In this document: positions 20,626 to 31,589 of the stretch, piece by piece
Layout: each line of letters begins with the position of its first letter
How positions within the stretch are numbered: the stretch's first letter is position 1
Assembly (NCBI GenBank): GCA_009767595.1
Contig: VSDK01026432.1
Span: 160,394 to 224,393, forward strand
Source of the DNA: Symbiodinium kawagutii
Lineage: Eukaryota; Sar; Dinophyceae; Suessiales; Symbiodiniaceae
Direction of reading: 5' to 3'
Length of the DNA: 64,000 nucleotides
Made by a program: the position numbers and the translations under genes
The notes under the pieces: model-generated
Databases searched by the model: none
Seen by the model: the letters and a program-made list of their open reading frames with translations, nothing else
Told to the model about the DNA's origin: nothing

Positions 20626-21272
20626 CTGATCAAATTGTTTCGATCGCGGGCTCGAGGCGTCATGGGCCGAGGGCCGCCGCCGCCGTCCCTGCCCTCCGTG
20701 GTTTCCGGGCTAGCGCCGATCGAGGGATCCGCGGCCAGGTGTCCGTGGGTTGGTTGGGGGGTGGGTTGGGGGTTGCTTAGTTGCAATGGATGTTTGTGGT
20801 ACTTGGATCTGCCATGATCCTGCCTAGTTTCTTTGGATTTTGGAAACGCATATGGACCAAGCAAGCCGCCGAAATGGAAAGTGTAGTGGTTTGTGAATGA
20901 AATTGGCGCAGGAAAGCAGGGGTAGTGAGAATCTAGAAGCACACCGAAAAATGGAGAAAAGGTCTCCGAGTGAGTATTGACCAACCAGTGGTTACACGTA
21001 CAGGTGTCTAAGGGAGGGTCAATTTGAGCGCAATTCGCTGGGGCTCCTCACAACTATAAGGATTTCGTTGGCATTGCTCGCTTGATGCTTTCCAACAAGA
21101 TCTATATCCCGTGGTGGGGGCATTGAGCATGATTGTTTCTCATACCTGCTCATAACTCCTGGCTGGCCATCACTCATTCCTGAGAAAGATTGTCGGTCAT
21201 ACCCTGATGGTACATTTCTGGCCATACCCTTCTTATGGTTGGTCATGCTCCAAGATCTCACTGATCATCACC

Positions 21273-21385
21273 GGCTGATTGGTGGTTTTAAGCACTTTTT
21301 ATTTCCTCAATGACTTTACAATATTCTGAGATGGTTGGTTGATTAACAAACATGTTTTTCAGCGGGGTTCAACCACCTTTGGTTG
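21273..21385 (+). mobile_element. Family B element (B8)
   Basis: GGCTGATTGGTGGTTTTAAG at the left, interior GAGATGGTTGGTTGATTAAC, right end GGGGTTCAACCACC. Confidence 0.5.
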
Positions 21386-21551
21386 TTGTTGATTAAGCCA
21401 TTGCACTCCTAGTTGTACCTACCAGTCTACTGTTAGTTACCCTCCATGAGCATATATTTACTGTATATACCAAAAGCGGTTCGTTACTTATAGATTTGGT
21501 ATATTGACATCTATATGGACCTATGTACCAACTAACCTAACAACAGCTAAG

Positions 21552-21673
21552 GGTCCACCCGCTGCAGCTGGCGGTCCACCAGGACACCCCGGACGCCCAG
21601 ACAGATGGCTCCCCTCTCCCCGAGGGGAGAGGCGGAGGCGCAGCAGGGGGCGCTCCAAGCAATGAGGACCTGG
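21552..21673 (+). CDS. Candidate exon with GTATGT donor, Gly/Pro-rich
   Basis: Acceptor CAGCTAAG|G and consensus donor CTGG|GTATGTG. The frame reads HPLQLAVHQDTPDAQTDGSP then EGRGGGAAGGAPSNEDLG. The block stands out as GC-rich in AT-rich flanks. The function is unknown. Confidence 0.45.
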
Positions 21674-21679
21674 GTATGT

Positions 21680-22825
21680 GCCAAAATTATTGACCCCCCA
21701 TATGTTTTTTTTGGAAAATAATAGAAAGAATAGATTGCTCTATTGTTGTGATATTTGATGAATAATTATATCCAATATGGCAATGAAAACCCGCAAGTCA
21801 TGGCATTTTATAATGGGGTTAATGAATAAAACCAATGGTAAAAACCAGTGGTTTATAATAGAAACCATGTGGTTTATAATGGGGTTTTAAGATAGTGGTA
21901 CCCAATCTGTCCATCATACGCCACTGGTTTTTTGGGTACCACTATTTTGGCACATAGCCCCATGACGTAAAAACGTCACCAAATCTTTGGCAGAACAACT
22001 TGTGAATTAAGATCAAGTGAATTTAACTGAGATGATTTGCCAGTCGATGATCACATGCATCCATTGGCAAGGAAACGTCAGCAGCATGATAAACTATCAT
22101 AAACATTGCTAACATCAGCATTTTGGCATGATCAATGTTGTTAGCAAAAAATGTTATTCCAATGTTTTTTTTATGATCAACAGTATAAACAAATGTGGTT
22201 TTTAGCATCCCCTTATTGATCAATGCCAAAAAAACGGTTGTTTTTTCCAATCACCATAAGAAGTCCCATGGGTTCCCCCTAACCTAACCGGGAGACCTGG
22301 CATGTCCATCACCTTTTTCCAAGCAAAAGGCCCCAATGCGTCGGTTAAAGCGACCGGTTGCGAGGCGTGGGGAGGCGGATGGTGAATGGGTTAGGAAGCT
22401 GGTTTCATCAGGAACGCTGGATCAGTAAGAGAGTTGCTGGTTGGTGTTATGCTCACCACAACAGCTTATTATTTATGTTTGATAGTTTGAAATCTTGAAA
22501 TCAATGCACAAAAAGGAAAACAATGGTTTCATGGATGAGAAAGACTCAGTAAGAGAGTGTTAAATTAGCATCATTTTCCAAGAGTCAGCTATCAGTGACC
22601 ATTGGTATCATGGATGTTGATGGGGTCAACGAACGAGGATTCCTGCTTTTGATAAGTTGACAGCTGGAAAAAGTCATGATATATATATATATGTAACTTG
22701 CAACCACAATTGTTTTGTAATCAGATTGGGCTACAAGTTTGCAAGCAATCATCAATTAAAACATCAGCAGTGGTGATGGAAATGGTTCGTATTATAGCTT
22801 TTCCAAGCAAAACTCCAGGATTGAT
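21680..22825. other. No gene seen
   Basis: AT-rich, including a GGTTTATAATGGGG-type short repeat at about 21810-21890 and a (TA)n at 22678-22692. Confidence 0.4.
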
Positions 22826-22827
22826 GG

Positions 22828-22870
22828 TATGGGTGGTTTCTCAAAATAGGGGTGCCCCAAATCATCCCAT
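22828..22870 (+). mobile_element. Family A left end only (A11)
   Basis: GGTGGTTTCTCAAAATAGGGG then CCCCAAATCATCCCA; no right TIR follows. Confidence 0.55.
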
Positions 22871-22987
22871 GCATACAGGTTCAAAAACTACAGCTACCAT
22901 GATTGGGAAGCATAAGTTCGTTGGCAACACCAACCACAATGATAAACCTACGATATCAACAACAGCTACTATCATTGGATAACCTAC

Positions 22988-23098
22988 TATATGGGTGTTT
23001 CTCAAAATAGGGGTACCCATAAATCATCCATTACTGGTCATTTATGGTAATAAACCAACCATTTTTTGGGGCTCCCCATCTTGAGAAACCACCATATA
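22988..23098 (+). mobile_element. Family A TIR element, copy A12
   Basis: GGGTGTTTCTCAAAATAGGGG to CCCCATCTTGAGAAACCACC with the canonical forward interior. It is one of the closest copies to consensus. Confidence 0.75.
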
Positions 23099-23994
23099 AA
23101 CCTACCATCATTGGGGAACCGTATCCCCTACTATAAACCAACCACAACAACTTGGGCTTCTCGCGGCACCCTGAGCTGGACCAGTGCCAATGGGCTAACG
23201 GGGATCCCCAACAAAATGGAGGGTTTACTATGATGTTAAAATATGTATGTATATTATATATATATATATATATGTAGAGATGATACTAACCATGATAAAT
23301 CATTGGTTAACAGGATGATTGAGGGTCACCCTACGTTGGGAAACCACCAATGATGAAGGATATGCTTAGTAATGAAGTATAGACTGACAAGATAAGCAGT
23401 GACCGAGATTGGTTCAATGATGATACCTTGTTGATAGTAATTGCTGATCTTGTGCATGGTCATTGAACCAATGAGTAATAGTAATGAACAATTGGTGGAA
23501 CCAATTGGTTTCAAGATTGGTATTGATAGTCAATTGGTTAATAAGATACAACATAGTAATAGTATATAATGGTCAGTAAAGATAGTAATAGTACTTTGCC
23601 ATTTTCCACAATGATGATCCGTAATGAATCAATTCGCAATGCTTGATCACTGTTGGTTGGTGACCAATATTAACGGAGCAAAGATCACGTCATGGTGAAT
23701 GATGCGTGGGAAAACATGGTCAATTGGTTGTTAAGTTCTGGTTTTACCAGAATTTGACTGGCTGCAACAATGATAGCCGATGGCAACCAGCGATGAGAGG
23801 GGGGACAGCCAATGGTGGGTCCATGTTTTCGCAAGTCAATGAACATGTGATCAATGATAGGTAGATTAGATGATATGATGGTTGGTTGAAATCACTACCT
23901 CGACAAATATTTTGGACATGGCGCTTGTGCTGGCTCTTTCTTGGCCATGCCCTTAGCCCCCTTGGCTCCGCTACACTACAGTAAACAGCTATGA

Positions 23995-24114
23995 GTGACA
24001 CAACGCGACCGTTTCCGATGTTCCGCAGAGGCTTGGAATCACAGGTCTCGTAGGAAGAGCTCGGAGCGAGCGCAAGGCGTTTTCTCAGTTTTCGTTGAGC
24101 AGTTTGTAGCCTGA
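23995..24114 (+). CDS. Candidate exon, basic; strand uncertain
   Basis: 39 codons: TQRDRFRCSAEAWNHRSRRK and ERAQGVFSVFVEQFVA to a TGA. The minus strand is open for 134 codons across 23744-24148, so the strand is not settled. Confidence 0.25.
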   Translation: MTQRDRFRCSAEAWNHRSRRKSSERAQGVFSVFVEQFVA

Positions 24115-24497
24115 AGAACCAACGAAACTGTTGGTTTGATGTGAACAATGTTAGTTTTATTAGTTGGGAAACTGTTGCTGATCGTTGGTATTGTTAAGAT
24201 GTTCGTCAATGTCAAGGTTTGTTCTAAGAACATTTCGCTTGATGAGTCCCGCATATACAGATTGACATGAATATGCTCACCTTTAGGATGCGGACCATTT
24301 TGCATGATCGAGGTGACTCATAGTTTTACCATTTACGACAGATACAGACTTCAATCAACAGGTTGACCCATATGCACCACCCCTATGTCAGACACATGAC
24401 TGGCTATTCACATGTACATATACAGATTGCGCAAATTTGTGTAACGACAACTCACCACATGCACAAATCCATACAAATACCGTTTTTCTAAACACAG

Positions 24498-24640
24498 ATG
24501 CCGCGCTCCATCCCATCGCCGGACGCACGATCGAGCCTCACGACTTGTCCATCCAACTGTTCTGCTTGCAGATCCAGGTACTTTCCTGCAGAGGAAGCGG
24601 AACGGGCACGGGCTTCTCAGAGGGAAGTGCAGTCTCAACG
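24498..24640 (+). CDS. Candidate exon ending at a GTGAGG donor
   Basis: Acceptor CTAAACACAG|A, donor CTCAACG|GTGAGG. It reads AALHPIAGRTIEPHDLSIQL then GSGTGTGFSEGSAVST. The function is unknown. Confidence 0.4.
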
Positions 24641-24647
24641 GTGAGGC

Positions 24648-24851
24648 ATGGGGGAACCACCAAGCAGACAGCATCATCGCTCGGTGCTCACCAACGAAAA
24701 GCCATTGTTGGGGTTGACCCCCTGGTTGGACCGTTCTGATTCTGGTGGCAGGGAGGCCAGGAGCCGTTCGGGTGTCCAGCCCTTTAGTGAGGCCTGGTCA
24801 GGAGCCATTCTGCTTAGTAATCGGGGACAACTAGCCAATGATGAAATATAA
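24648..24851 (+). CDS. Candidate coding block, unknown
   Basis: It reads HHRSVLTNEKPLLGLTPWLD then SGVQPFSEAWSGAILLSNRG. It begins near GGAACCACCAAGCAG, which resembles a family B right end and would serve as the acceptor. Confidence 0.35.
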   Translation: MGEPPSRQHHRSVLTNEKPLLGLTPWLDRSDSGGREARSRSGVQPFSEAWSGAILLSNRGQLANDEI

Positions 24852-24855
24852 TAAG

Positions 24856-24953
24856 CTGGTTGGTGGTTTAAACATGTTTTATATTCCCTAATTTTTTAAC
24901 AAATGGTTGGTTGACTAACATTTTTTATTATAGGGGCTGAAACCACCAACCAG
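24856..24953 (+). mobile_element. Family B TIR element, copy B9 (near consensus)
   Basis: CTGGTTGGTGGTTTAAACAT at the left and CTGAAACCACCAACCAG at the right. The interior has AAATGGTTGGTTGACTAAC and TATAGGGG. Confidence 0.75.
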
Positions 24954-25017
24954 CAAGCCTTTGATGAAACTATCAAGCATTTGAGTGCTTAATAATAATG
25001 GACAATGCTGCCAACAA

Positions 25018-25088
25018 GAATTATGTTCCCCAATGTTTGGGATGGTTGATTAACGAATACTTTTAAGAGGCTTGGAACCACCAACCAG
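25018..25088 (+). mobile_element. Family B element, 5' truncated (B10)
   Basis: GGGATGGTTGATTAACG to GGCTTGGAACCACCAACCAG; the left TIR is missing. Confidence 0.55.
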
Positions 25089-25175
25089 ATGGTTGTTTCT
25101 CAAACTAGGGGTTCCGAAATCATCCAGTTGATTAACAATTTGCACTAATAAAGTAACCATTTAGAAACCCCCAGA
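25088..25175 (+). mobile_element. Family A element with internal deletion (A13)
   Basis: GGTTGTTTCTCAAACTAGGGG, AAATCATCCAG, then a short right end TTTAGAAACCCCC. It sits directly against B10. Confidence 0.5.
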
Positions 25176-25854
25176 TCAGTATGAAGCAGAACCCTCTCCA
25201 AGGTCACCCTGCCGTCGCGGCCAACCGTTCCAAAGCCTGCCGCACCGCGGCCGTTCGGGGCCAAGTGCTTGGGGACATGAACGTAGCCCTTGTCTCTATG
25301 GGATCTCCAACATTGTAAAAAGACCACAATGTACTCTAGATCTTGGAAAAAAATATAGAAGTTGTTCATTGTAGATTTTTTCTTGGAAAGAGATCTTGGA
25401 AAAATGTAGAATTTTATTGTAAGATTTTTTTTGGGAATAAAAGTACTAGACTGGCAGCCTTTCTCCGTGTGCATGGCAACAATGGCACCGTTCTGAGTCA
25501 TCGCCTGGGTTCATCTGGGACTCCAACCGTGGAGCGCCAGGTTGAACTCGAGCCTCAAAGGCTTCTGCTGGCGCGTCACGGAGGAAAGAATCCAACCTTC
25601 TGCGGACCTGGCCGACAAGGCGCGGAACGTTGCTGAAGGTTCTTGGCCACCAACCCGCGGTTGTTGGCTCCGGCAGGTTTGGGTACTTGCTGAAGGGTAA
25701 TTCACCAAATTTCAATCTTGCGGTACTTCAGCAAGTACCACCATGTTTCACAAGTACTTGTTGAAATTGTTTGGCTCACCATATTTCACGATTCAATGGA
25801 TGAAGGGTCATTCAGAAGGCGGTTCCACCACAGCCGTTGAGAAACCGTGGCCAG

Positions 25855-25954
25855 GTCTATTTCGCTCCCGTGGTGCCCGGCATCCCGGTGAAGAAACGAC
25901 CGCGCAGGCGGGGTGTCGTTGTGGATCGTTGCGGCTCGCCCTTCGAGTACCCAG
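25855..25954 (+). CDS. Candidate exon, basic Arg-rich segment
   Basis: Acceptor GTGGCCAG|G and donor ACCCAG|GTGGAA, no start codon needed. It reads VYFAPVVPGIPVKKRPRRRG then VVVDRCGSPFEYPG. The composition is convincing. GC-rich blocks at 25190-25310 and 25500-25690 may be sister exons, but both strands are open there. Confidence 0.45.
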
Positions 25955-26359
25955 GTGGAAATCATGGAGTGTCATCAACCGTAGTTGGTTTAGCTTGGCA
26001 GACATGATTCAAGATGATTCAGGTATTGCTAATCAAGATACTGCCATACTGAAGAAGCATAGTTGAGCAAATGTCTTTTTCATAGTAGCAAGCATTGGCA
26101 GTGCTGTGGACGATCAGCGCGCGTGTCCTGGGGGCGCAACAACCCGCGAGTTCATGCGTTAGTTGTTGGCAGTGATCAACTGGCTCGTTGCTTGCCTTGC
26201 CACGGGGGTCGCAATATCAGGAAGCTCAGGAGCCGTTCTGTGTTGATGTAGGGGATTCTGAACTCAACAAGAAAGGTTCATCATGTTGAGTGTTGTGCTA
26301 GATGGAATTCTGAACTTGCCTTTGGGAGTAGATGTGACTCTACTCACTACGTACATGAC

Positions 26360-26435
26360 ACACCTGTACACACATACACACACACACATATACTCATATA
26401 TAATTAATATATGTGTATGTATGTATTTGAATTAA
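26360..26435 (+). repeat. (CA)n/(TA)n microsatellite
   Basis: ACACATACACACACACACATA followed by TATATAATTAATATATGTG. Confidence 0.75.
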
Positions 26436-26510
26436 CGCATACACGCCTTCATGACTTTCCAAAATGTTTGTGCCTGGATACCCCTCAACCTTTCCATTTT
26501 TCGTTTCCAG

Positions 26511-26600
26511 GGCAACCATCAGTTGTGGATGCAGCATTCATTGATGACCGCTGTTTTTTGGAAAAGAAGAGAACAAAACAAATTACAAAAATCCCCAAAG
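26511..26600 (+). CDS. Candidate 90-nt exon with textbook splice sites
   Basis: Acceptor CCATTTTTCGTTTCCAG|G and donor CCCCAAAG|GTACGA bracket exactly 90 nt. The frame reads QPSVVDAAFIDDRCFLEKKR then TKQITKIPK. It is among the best splice-signal pairs in the window. No family was recognised. Confidence 0.5.
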
Positions 26601-26991
26601 GTACGATTCTTGGCAATCACTTTCTGTTCCTTGTGATTTTGTTGCCAAATCTGCAAAGTTAAAGGTGGTGTCAGTGGTGTCCGTGCTGACATGTGTAGTA
26701 CACCCTGTGCTGGCCTGCTTTGATACATGCGCGTATGATATGTATACCTAAACATGTACTCTTCTGGTCTTGTAGCGTGTTCGTCGCCCCGCAAACAAAT
26801 CTGGTTGGTTTACTTCTGAGTGTGAATTCTAGCAGCTATTGGCTATTGGTATCCACTGGACGAAAATGCTCATGATTTGGGAAACAAACGTTATTCCTAT
26901 AATCTATATGTAGGTATGTATACAGTAAGTAAATACCTAACTGGTTTGCTACGTATCTTTCAAAACGTGTAGCCCAACCTGACATCATCTA

Positions 26992-27258
26992 ATGACTAGT
27001 AGTTGTTTGTCCATTATTGCTGGTGGTTATCCCCTAGTATTAACCACTGTATTCCCATGTAAAATCACTATTGATCATAGTGAACGCTTGAATTTGTTCC
27101 CCATGATGAACCACGATAATCCCGACACGCATTTCGTCAAGCGGTGCCTTCAGGCCAAGGGTGCTCGAGCCGTTGGTGCCGGCCACTGGGCGGCGGAGTG
27201 GTGGCAAGCCGGCGCTTGTGTGCAGAAGTTCAAGGGGGATAACAACCAACAACAATAG
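26992..27258 (+). CDS. ATG-initiated ORF, 88 aa, unknown
   Basis: The clearest coding part is HFVKRCLQAKGARAVGAGHW then AAEWWQAGACVQKFKG (27128-27234). The N-terminal part overlaps a family C repeat (26997-27060), so the exon may start near 27100. Confidence 0.4.
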   Translation: MTSSCLSIIAGGYPLVLTTVFPCKITIDHSERLNLFPMMNHDNPDTHFVKRCLQAKGARAVGAGHWAAEWWQAGACVQKFKGDNNQQQ

Positions 27259-27259
27259 G

Positions 27260-28010
27260 GTTTCTATAGGGGTTACAACCAGCAACAATAGGGGTCATAG
27301 GGGTTATGACCAGCAATAATGGTTAACAATAGGGCAGATTCACCGACATGAATGGTTAAACAACTGGATAGAGTTAGCTGGTTAAGAGCTGGTTAGTTTC
27401 AGCTGGTGCCTGATTGATAGCTGGCTATAGCTGGGCGCTTGAGAGCTAAGAGAGCTGGGAGAGCTATCACAAACCATTCAAACAATCAAACGGCCAACGC
27501 ATGCACCTTGGCGACAATAGGAGCTCAGTGACTAGCACTAGCGGTCCCGGATGCCCAAGGGATACACAAGCTGGTCGGAAACCTAGGAAGAGAGTTGGGA
27601 GCGAATTGGTTAGCTTGCCCCTCAGGAGCTGATTGACCCCCCTTGTAGTTGTGACCTTTCAATGCCATCCTTCCTGCCTATTTCAGCGGTACTTTCAGTA
27701 ACGCAGATGTATGTACACATGCAGCCCTTGGGTTATGATTGTGCTACGAGCGCACTTGGAGTTGTTATAAGATATATTATTTCTGTGGTCGATGTGGAGT
27801 TGCCCTTGTCATAGTCGACGATTCTTGTTGATTGCTGTTCATCGCTGTCAGGGCATGTCATGGGGGCATCGAGGGTCGCATAGATATGCATACATCAATG
27901 CAAACATACAATTTCATCCACACTCTGGTGAGATAACATAGCAATGGCAAATCCACCATTTATGGTTGATTTCCCAGGGTTTCTCTATAAACATGGTGAT
28001 TTTCCAGTGC
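27260..28010. other. No clear gene
   Basis: Contains TAGGGGTTACAACCAGCAACAA duplications at 27250-27320 and AGAGCTGG-type short repeats. Confidence 0.35.
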
Positions 28011-28011
28011 T

Positions 28012-28326
28012 ATGTTAGATCACCAGAGGGTACATGCTTCATGCAGTGTGACCAATTCACACATCGCATCAAGCAGCTGGTGCTTGTCTTATCTGAGGCA
28101 CATGCTTGAAGTTTCAGGGGGTAGCAAGATATGGTTGAGGCACCAAGGAAGCAGAAGTCCTGTGTCAAGCCCAGCATGGATATCTATAGGTTTGGCCAGC
28201 TACACATGTGGACATCTCCAAGTAGCTTGTCCAGCTGGTAGAGGTCTGAAAAACAGAACTGAAGAACGGCAATTCTTTGGCAGAGCAGCTCCTCAAATCT
28301 CAAGCTGCTTGCGGAAACAAGAATGA
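28012..28326 (+). CDS. Hypothetical ORF, 104 codons
   Basis: It contains SSSWCLSYLRHMLEVSGGSK and KNRTEERQFFGRAAPQISS. A second plus frame at 28043-28110 (CDQFTHRIKQLVLVLSEAHA) looks equally good, so the exon structure is unclear. Confidence 0.3.
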   Translation: MLDHQRVHASCSVTNSHIASSSWCLSYLRHMLEVSGGSKIWLRHQGSRSPVSSPAWISIGLASYTCGHLQVACPAGRGLKNRTEERQFFGRAAPQISSCLRKQE

Positions 28327-28429
28327 TTCGCAGCACCACGGACTCCCCGGGATCAAAATCAACGCTAGAACATTCCATTGAGGAGGCACAACCGCGAGAA
28401 CTATTGGTGAGGTTGAGTAGCCGAACATG

Positions 28430-28490
28430 GATAGTGATAGTGATAGTGATAGCCAAAAAAGGCTTGACAACGATAGTGATGGTGATTAAT
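28430..28490 (+). repeat. (GATAGT)n short repeat
   Basis: ATAGTGATAGTGATAGTGAT near 28433, with a further GATAGTGATGGTGAT near 28471. Confidence 0.6.
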
Positions 28491-28548
28491 TCTGAATGAT
28501 GCTGAATCCATAGCAACGGTCATCCGTTTGATGGACGAAGTGGTGAAT

Positions 28549-28741
28549 CTGGCTGGTGGTTCCAAACATTTTTGATTTGTCCCGAGTGGTTATTAACAAT
28601 TGGTTGGTCGACTCATATTTTTCATATGGGTCCGGACTATGTCCCTCGTGGCTAGCGAATTCAGCTTTCTTTTTGCATTAGTGTGTAGGCTCGTCGCCCG
28701 TCGCATTTGAAAGGAAAAAAATGGTTGAAACCACCAAGCAG
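28549..28741 (+). mobile_element. Family B element with an internal insertion (B11)
   Basis: CTGGCTGGTGGTTCCAAACA at the left, GGTTGAAACCACCAAGCAG at the right, with about 90 bp of unrelated sequence inside. TGAAT lies directly outside both ends, a 5-bp target-site duplication. Confidence 0.6.
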
Positions 28742-28800
28742 TGAATGATCATTATTTGCCATTATAATTATTAGATTCACCACTATTAACCACTATTAGT

Positions 28801-28836
28801 TCATAGGGGTTCAAACCACCAAGCACCAAGCAGTGA
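28801..28836 (+). mobile_element. Family B solo right end (B12)
   Basis: TTCATAGGGGTTCAAACCACC followed by CAAGCACCAAGCAG, then TGAATG, as at B11. Confidence 0.45.
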
Positions 28837-28887
28837 ATGTCGACCCTGCAGGATCTCCAGCAACCATCGAGAAGCGAACCATTGCAG

Positions 28888-29233
28888 GGTCCCAGCGCTC
28901 AGGCTCCCATCGCGCAGCTGCGCAACAAGGCAGCGGTCCTGGCGGTAGCGGTCCGGGCACCGCCGGCAGAAGAGCTTGTGATTCAGCTATGGGGGTGTCT
29001 CAAGCCATAGGGGACTCCCAAAATTGGACGGTTTCTTGCTATAAATCATTAATAAAGGATGATTTAGGGGTACCCCTATTTTCGGAAACCACCATATGGG
29101 TGTTTTTTACTGTGGATCCAACATTCTCAGAGTGGTGGTTCATTGCCAGCTGTTTCAGCTGTTTCAGCTCATGGTTGCTACTCATATGGATCTAACATCA
29201 ACGATCACAAGCTGGCCAATCTGTTTCCAATGA
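28888..29233 (+). CDS. Two-exon candidate gene; intron carries element A14
   Basis: Exon 1 28888-28994 (acceptor CCATTGCAG|G) reads SAQAPIAQLRNKAAVLAVAV then RAPPAEELVIQLW and ends at the GT of element A14. Exon 2 29131-29233 follows CATTCTCAG and reads VHCQLFQLFQLMVATHMDLT to a TGA. Junction phase 2+1 gives Gly. The intron is 136 nt, with the element filling about 105. The function is unknown. Confidence 0.5.
28988..29099 (+). mobile_element. Family A TIR element, copy A14 (intronic)
   Basis: GGTGTCTCAAGCCATAGGGG at the left and CCCCTATTTTCGGAAACCACC at the right; reverse interior. TATGGG flanks both ends, a likely 6-bp target-site duplication. Confidence 0.7.
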
Positions 29234-29236
29234 TAG

Positions 29237-29314
29237 GCCTCCACGCAACCAACTGTGGTGAACGGTGCTTCGGAATGGTTCGTAGAGTTTGGGGCCCTGG
29301 AAGAGCCACAGTAA
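29237..29314 (+). CDS. Candidate terminal exon
   Basis: TGTTTCCAATGATAG|G is a good acceptor directly after an in-frame TAG. The frame reads ASTQPTVVNGASEWFVEFGA then LEEPQ and a TAA. It overlaps another open frame (29143-29331). Confidence 0.35.
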   Translation, partial: ASTQPTVVNGASEWFVEFGALEEPQ

Positions 29315-29762
29315 CAACCCTCTGTATTTGATGGCGTAAATCACAGCTGATTACCATGGTCTACCAATAGCTTGGTTTACCATGGTAAACCAATAGCTTG
29401 AAATACATATGTAGCTACATAGGTTTACCAATAGCTTGAAATACATACAAGTGGCTATCATTTAATTGCCTATCAAAAATATGGCTGGTTTATAGATACA
29501 CGGCTTGTGACCACCAGGTCACGTTTGGGCTTTGATATCATTGTGCATCTACTATGATCTACCAGGAGTATTGATATGATTGCAAGGGTGGGTTGCTGGA
29601 TTTCTCAATCACTGCAGGGGCTATTGCTTTGCTTCTTTTGGCTTGTACATACTCATAACACGCAGGCATAATTGATCATGAACCTCAACATATGTTGGAA
29701 TGGTTTAGTGATACCACCATGTATCACAATGCCGATATGTATGCTTTGGAATACGCGTATAC

Positions 29763-29872
29763 ACATATGGGGGGTCTTACAAATAGGAAACCCAAAAATG
29801 AATGGATAATTACTATGAAAGGTCAATATCGGATGATTTAGAGGGTCCCGTATTTTGAAAAGCCCACATGTG
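29763..29872 (+). mobile_element. Family A TIR element, copy A15 (diverged)
   Basis: GGGGGGTCTTACAAATAGG to CCCGTATTTTGAAAAGCCC, reverse interior. Confidence 0.55.
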
Positions 29873-29879
29873 TCTTTCC

Positions 29880-30860
29880 TCTAACAAAACCACCACGCTT
29901 TCTGTATGCCCCAGCATCAGTCGGAATCGAGGGAATCAAAGTTCCACTGAGTAACGTACAGATGGAACTTATCCCTATAGAGTACGTCGATATTTCCCCC
30001 TGAAGCCATCAACCAAGCGGTATTTTATGGGATATAACTCTGTCTGAAATAATCAGCAGTAGCCAAGTTAATATGCTTGGAGAGACATCGATTTGTAGCT
30101 GTGTGGACACAATCCTGCCCCAGATAAGGATTGAACCCCTCCAATAACCATGTGATAAGCCATTTGCCACAATAGTTATTGGATACCAATAGGACGAACA
30201 AAATAACTACTTTCCGGCAAATCTGCAATAAGTTCCGGCGAGGAATCCAGCCGTATTATATAGTACTAAAGGCAAATAACATATATTCAAAAATGAAAAA
30301 TAAAAATCAGGGAATATTTTTCAATATGTTTCATAAATTAGAAATGAGAATACTGTAATAATCCATCAACTGATTAATGAGGTAGCCAATACACAGACCA
30401 ACAAAAGTACGTTGCTTTTGCCAGCTTAACAATAAATTTCAAAATTAGTTTAACAGGATATAATAGAATGTTAGCTATTTTGCTCAGCAATGGTTTTATT
30501 TTTATTGCTGAAAATATAATCCAATAAAGGACAATTTCCAAGGTTCCAATAATGACCAACAATTTTTCAAAAAGAAACTTCTTACCAAATAATGATCATT
30601 GAGGAACCCAGCCAAGCCAGCATGGGAGACCAACCAAAAAACACAGAAAGGGAACAAAGGAGTGCTACCGAAGGCTTTTTTTCCTTTTATGGTTCCAGAA
30701 ATCTCTGCCAGCAACAGGCTGGCAAAAAATCAGAGCCAACAAAGAAGGCGCCGACAATGGCTTTTCCCACATAGCTTCAATTATTTTGGCTTGGTATTGG
30801 TGTCAGCAAAGCAGTTCAGATTGCTTGCGTTGAGTGGCATGCACGAGTAACTTAGACCTG
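29880..30860. other. AT-rich stretch with competing ORFs on both strands
   Basis: Minus frames at 30025-30228, 30374-30562 and 30502-30714 are hydrophobic (for example TPLFPFCVFWLVSHAGLAGF) with a GTAAGA donor at about 30590 on the minus strand. Plus frames at 30592-30774 and 30599-30850 are hydrophilic and equally open. A gene is likely but I cannot decide the strand. Confidence 0.35.
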
Positions 30861-31149
30861 AGGGTTTGCGAACACAAGGAATTCAGATGATCACATAGGA
30901 GACCTGGAGAACCACTGAGCTACCAATCATGCGAGTAGCAGCCAGCTGATACAATCTTCCGAACATGTTATTCGGTGGCCATCCGGGAACAAAGATGAAA
31001 AACATCATGTGCAATCTCCGTCGCCCGTTCAGCTCTCAATTCGCTTTCAAGACCCGCTTTTTACTTGCCTTCGGGTCGACAACTCAGATAAATCTGGTGT
31101 GAGCATTGTTTATTGTCAGTCTTTGAAGCGGTTCAACTCGCATCTGTGA

Positions 31150-31273
31150 CATTGTCGTAGTCTGGCTGAGGAAATGGCCCGTATTGTCAGGGACTGTGGG
31201 CACCTAGTGCCGAGGGAATGCCACCCAGGGTGAACAGCTGATCACAAGGAGTGGGCCATCCTGCTTCGCCACG
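31150..31273 (+). CDS. Candidate exon(s) ending at a GTAAGT donor
   Basis: The first frame after a TGA reads RSLAEEMARIVRDCGHLVPR then a stop at 31231. A second block, HKEWAILLRH, ends at consensus donor GTAAGT (31274). A short intron between them is possible. Both pieces look coding. Confidence 0.35.
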
Positions 31274-31589
31274 GTAAGTTTTTAAAACCACAGGGTGAAG
31301 ACACCGGTCATGAGCCGACTCTGGCTATTCATGGGATTTGCTCAGAAAGTTTCATGGCGGTAAAGAATTATCAGATTAGTCTATCGCTGTTGGGGGCTTC
31401 ACCCATGGATTGAACTTGGGCCAACCCAAAGCCAGCTGCTGGTGGCCAGTTGCTGGTCACTGGATCTGTTGAGTTCGTTTAGAGACCTATCTCAGTTCTA
31501 TGCTGTCAGCCTTTTGTTGCTGATTGGTTGGTTACATTCTTTTGCACATTGCTCTTCACCATCACGAACCATTGAGCAATCAAGACGGT

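Noticed and set aside
25145-25715. Minus-strand exons (KGYVHVPKHLAPNGRG and VGQVRRRLDSFLRDAP)
   Set aside because: Plausible, but plus frames are equally open and a convincing plus exon lies just downstream (25855-25954).
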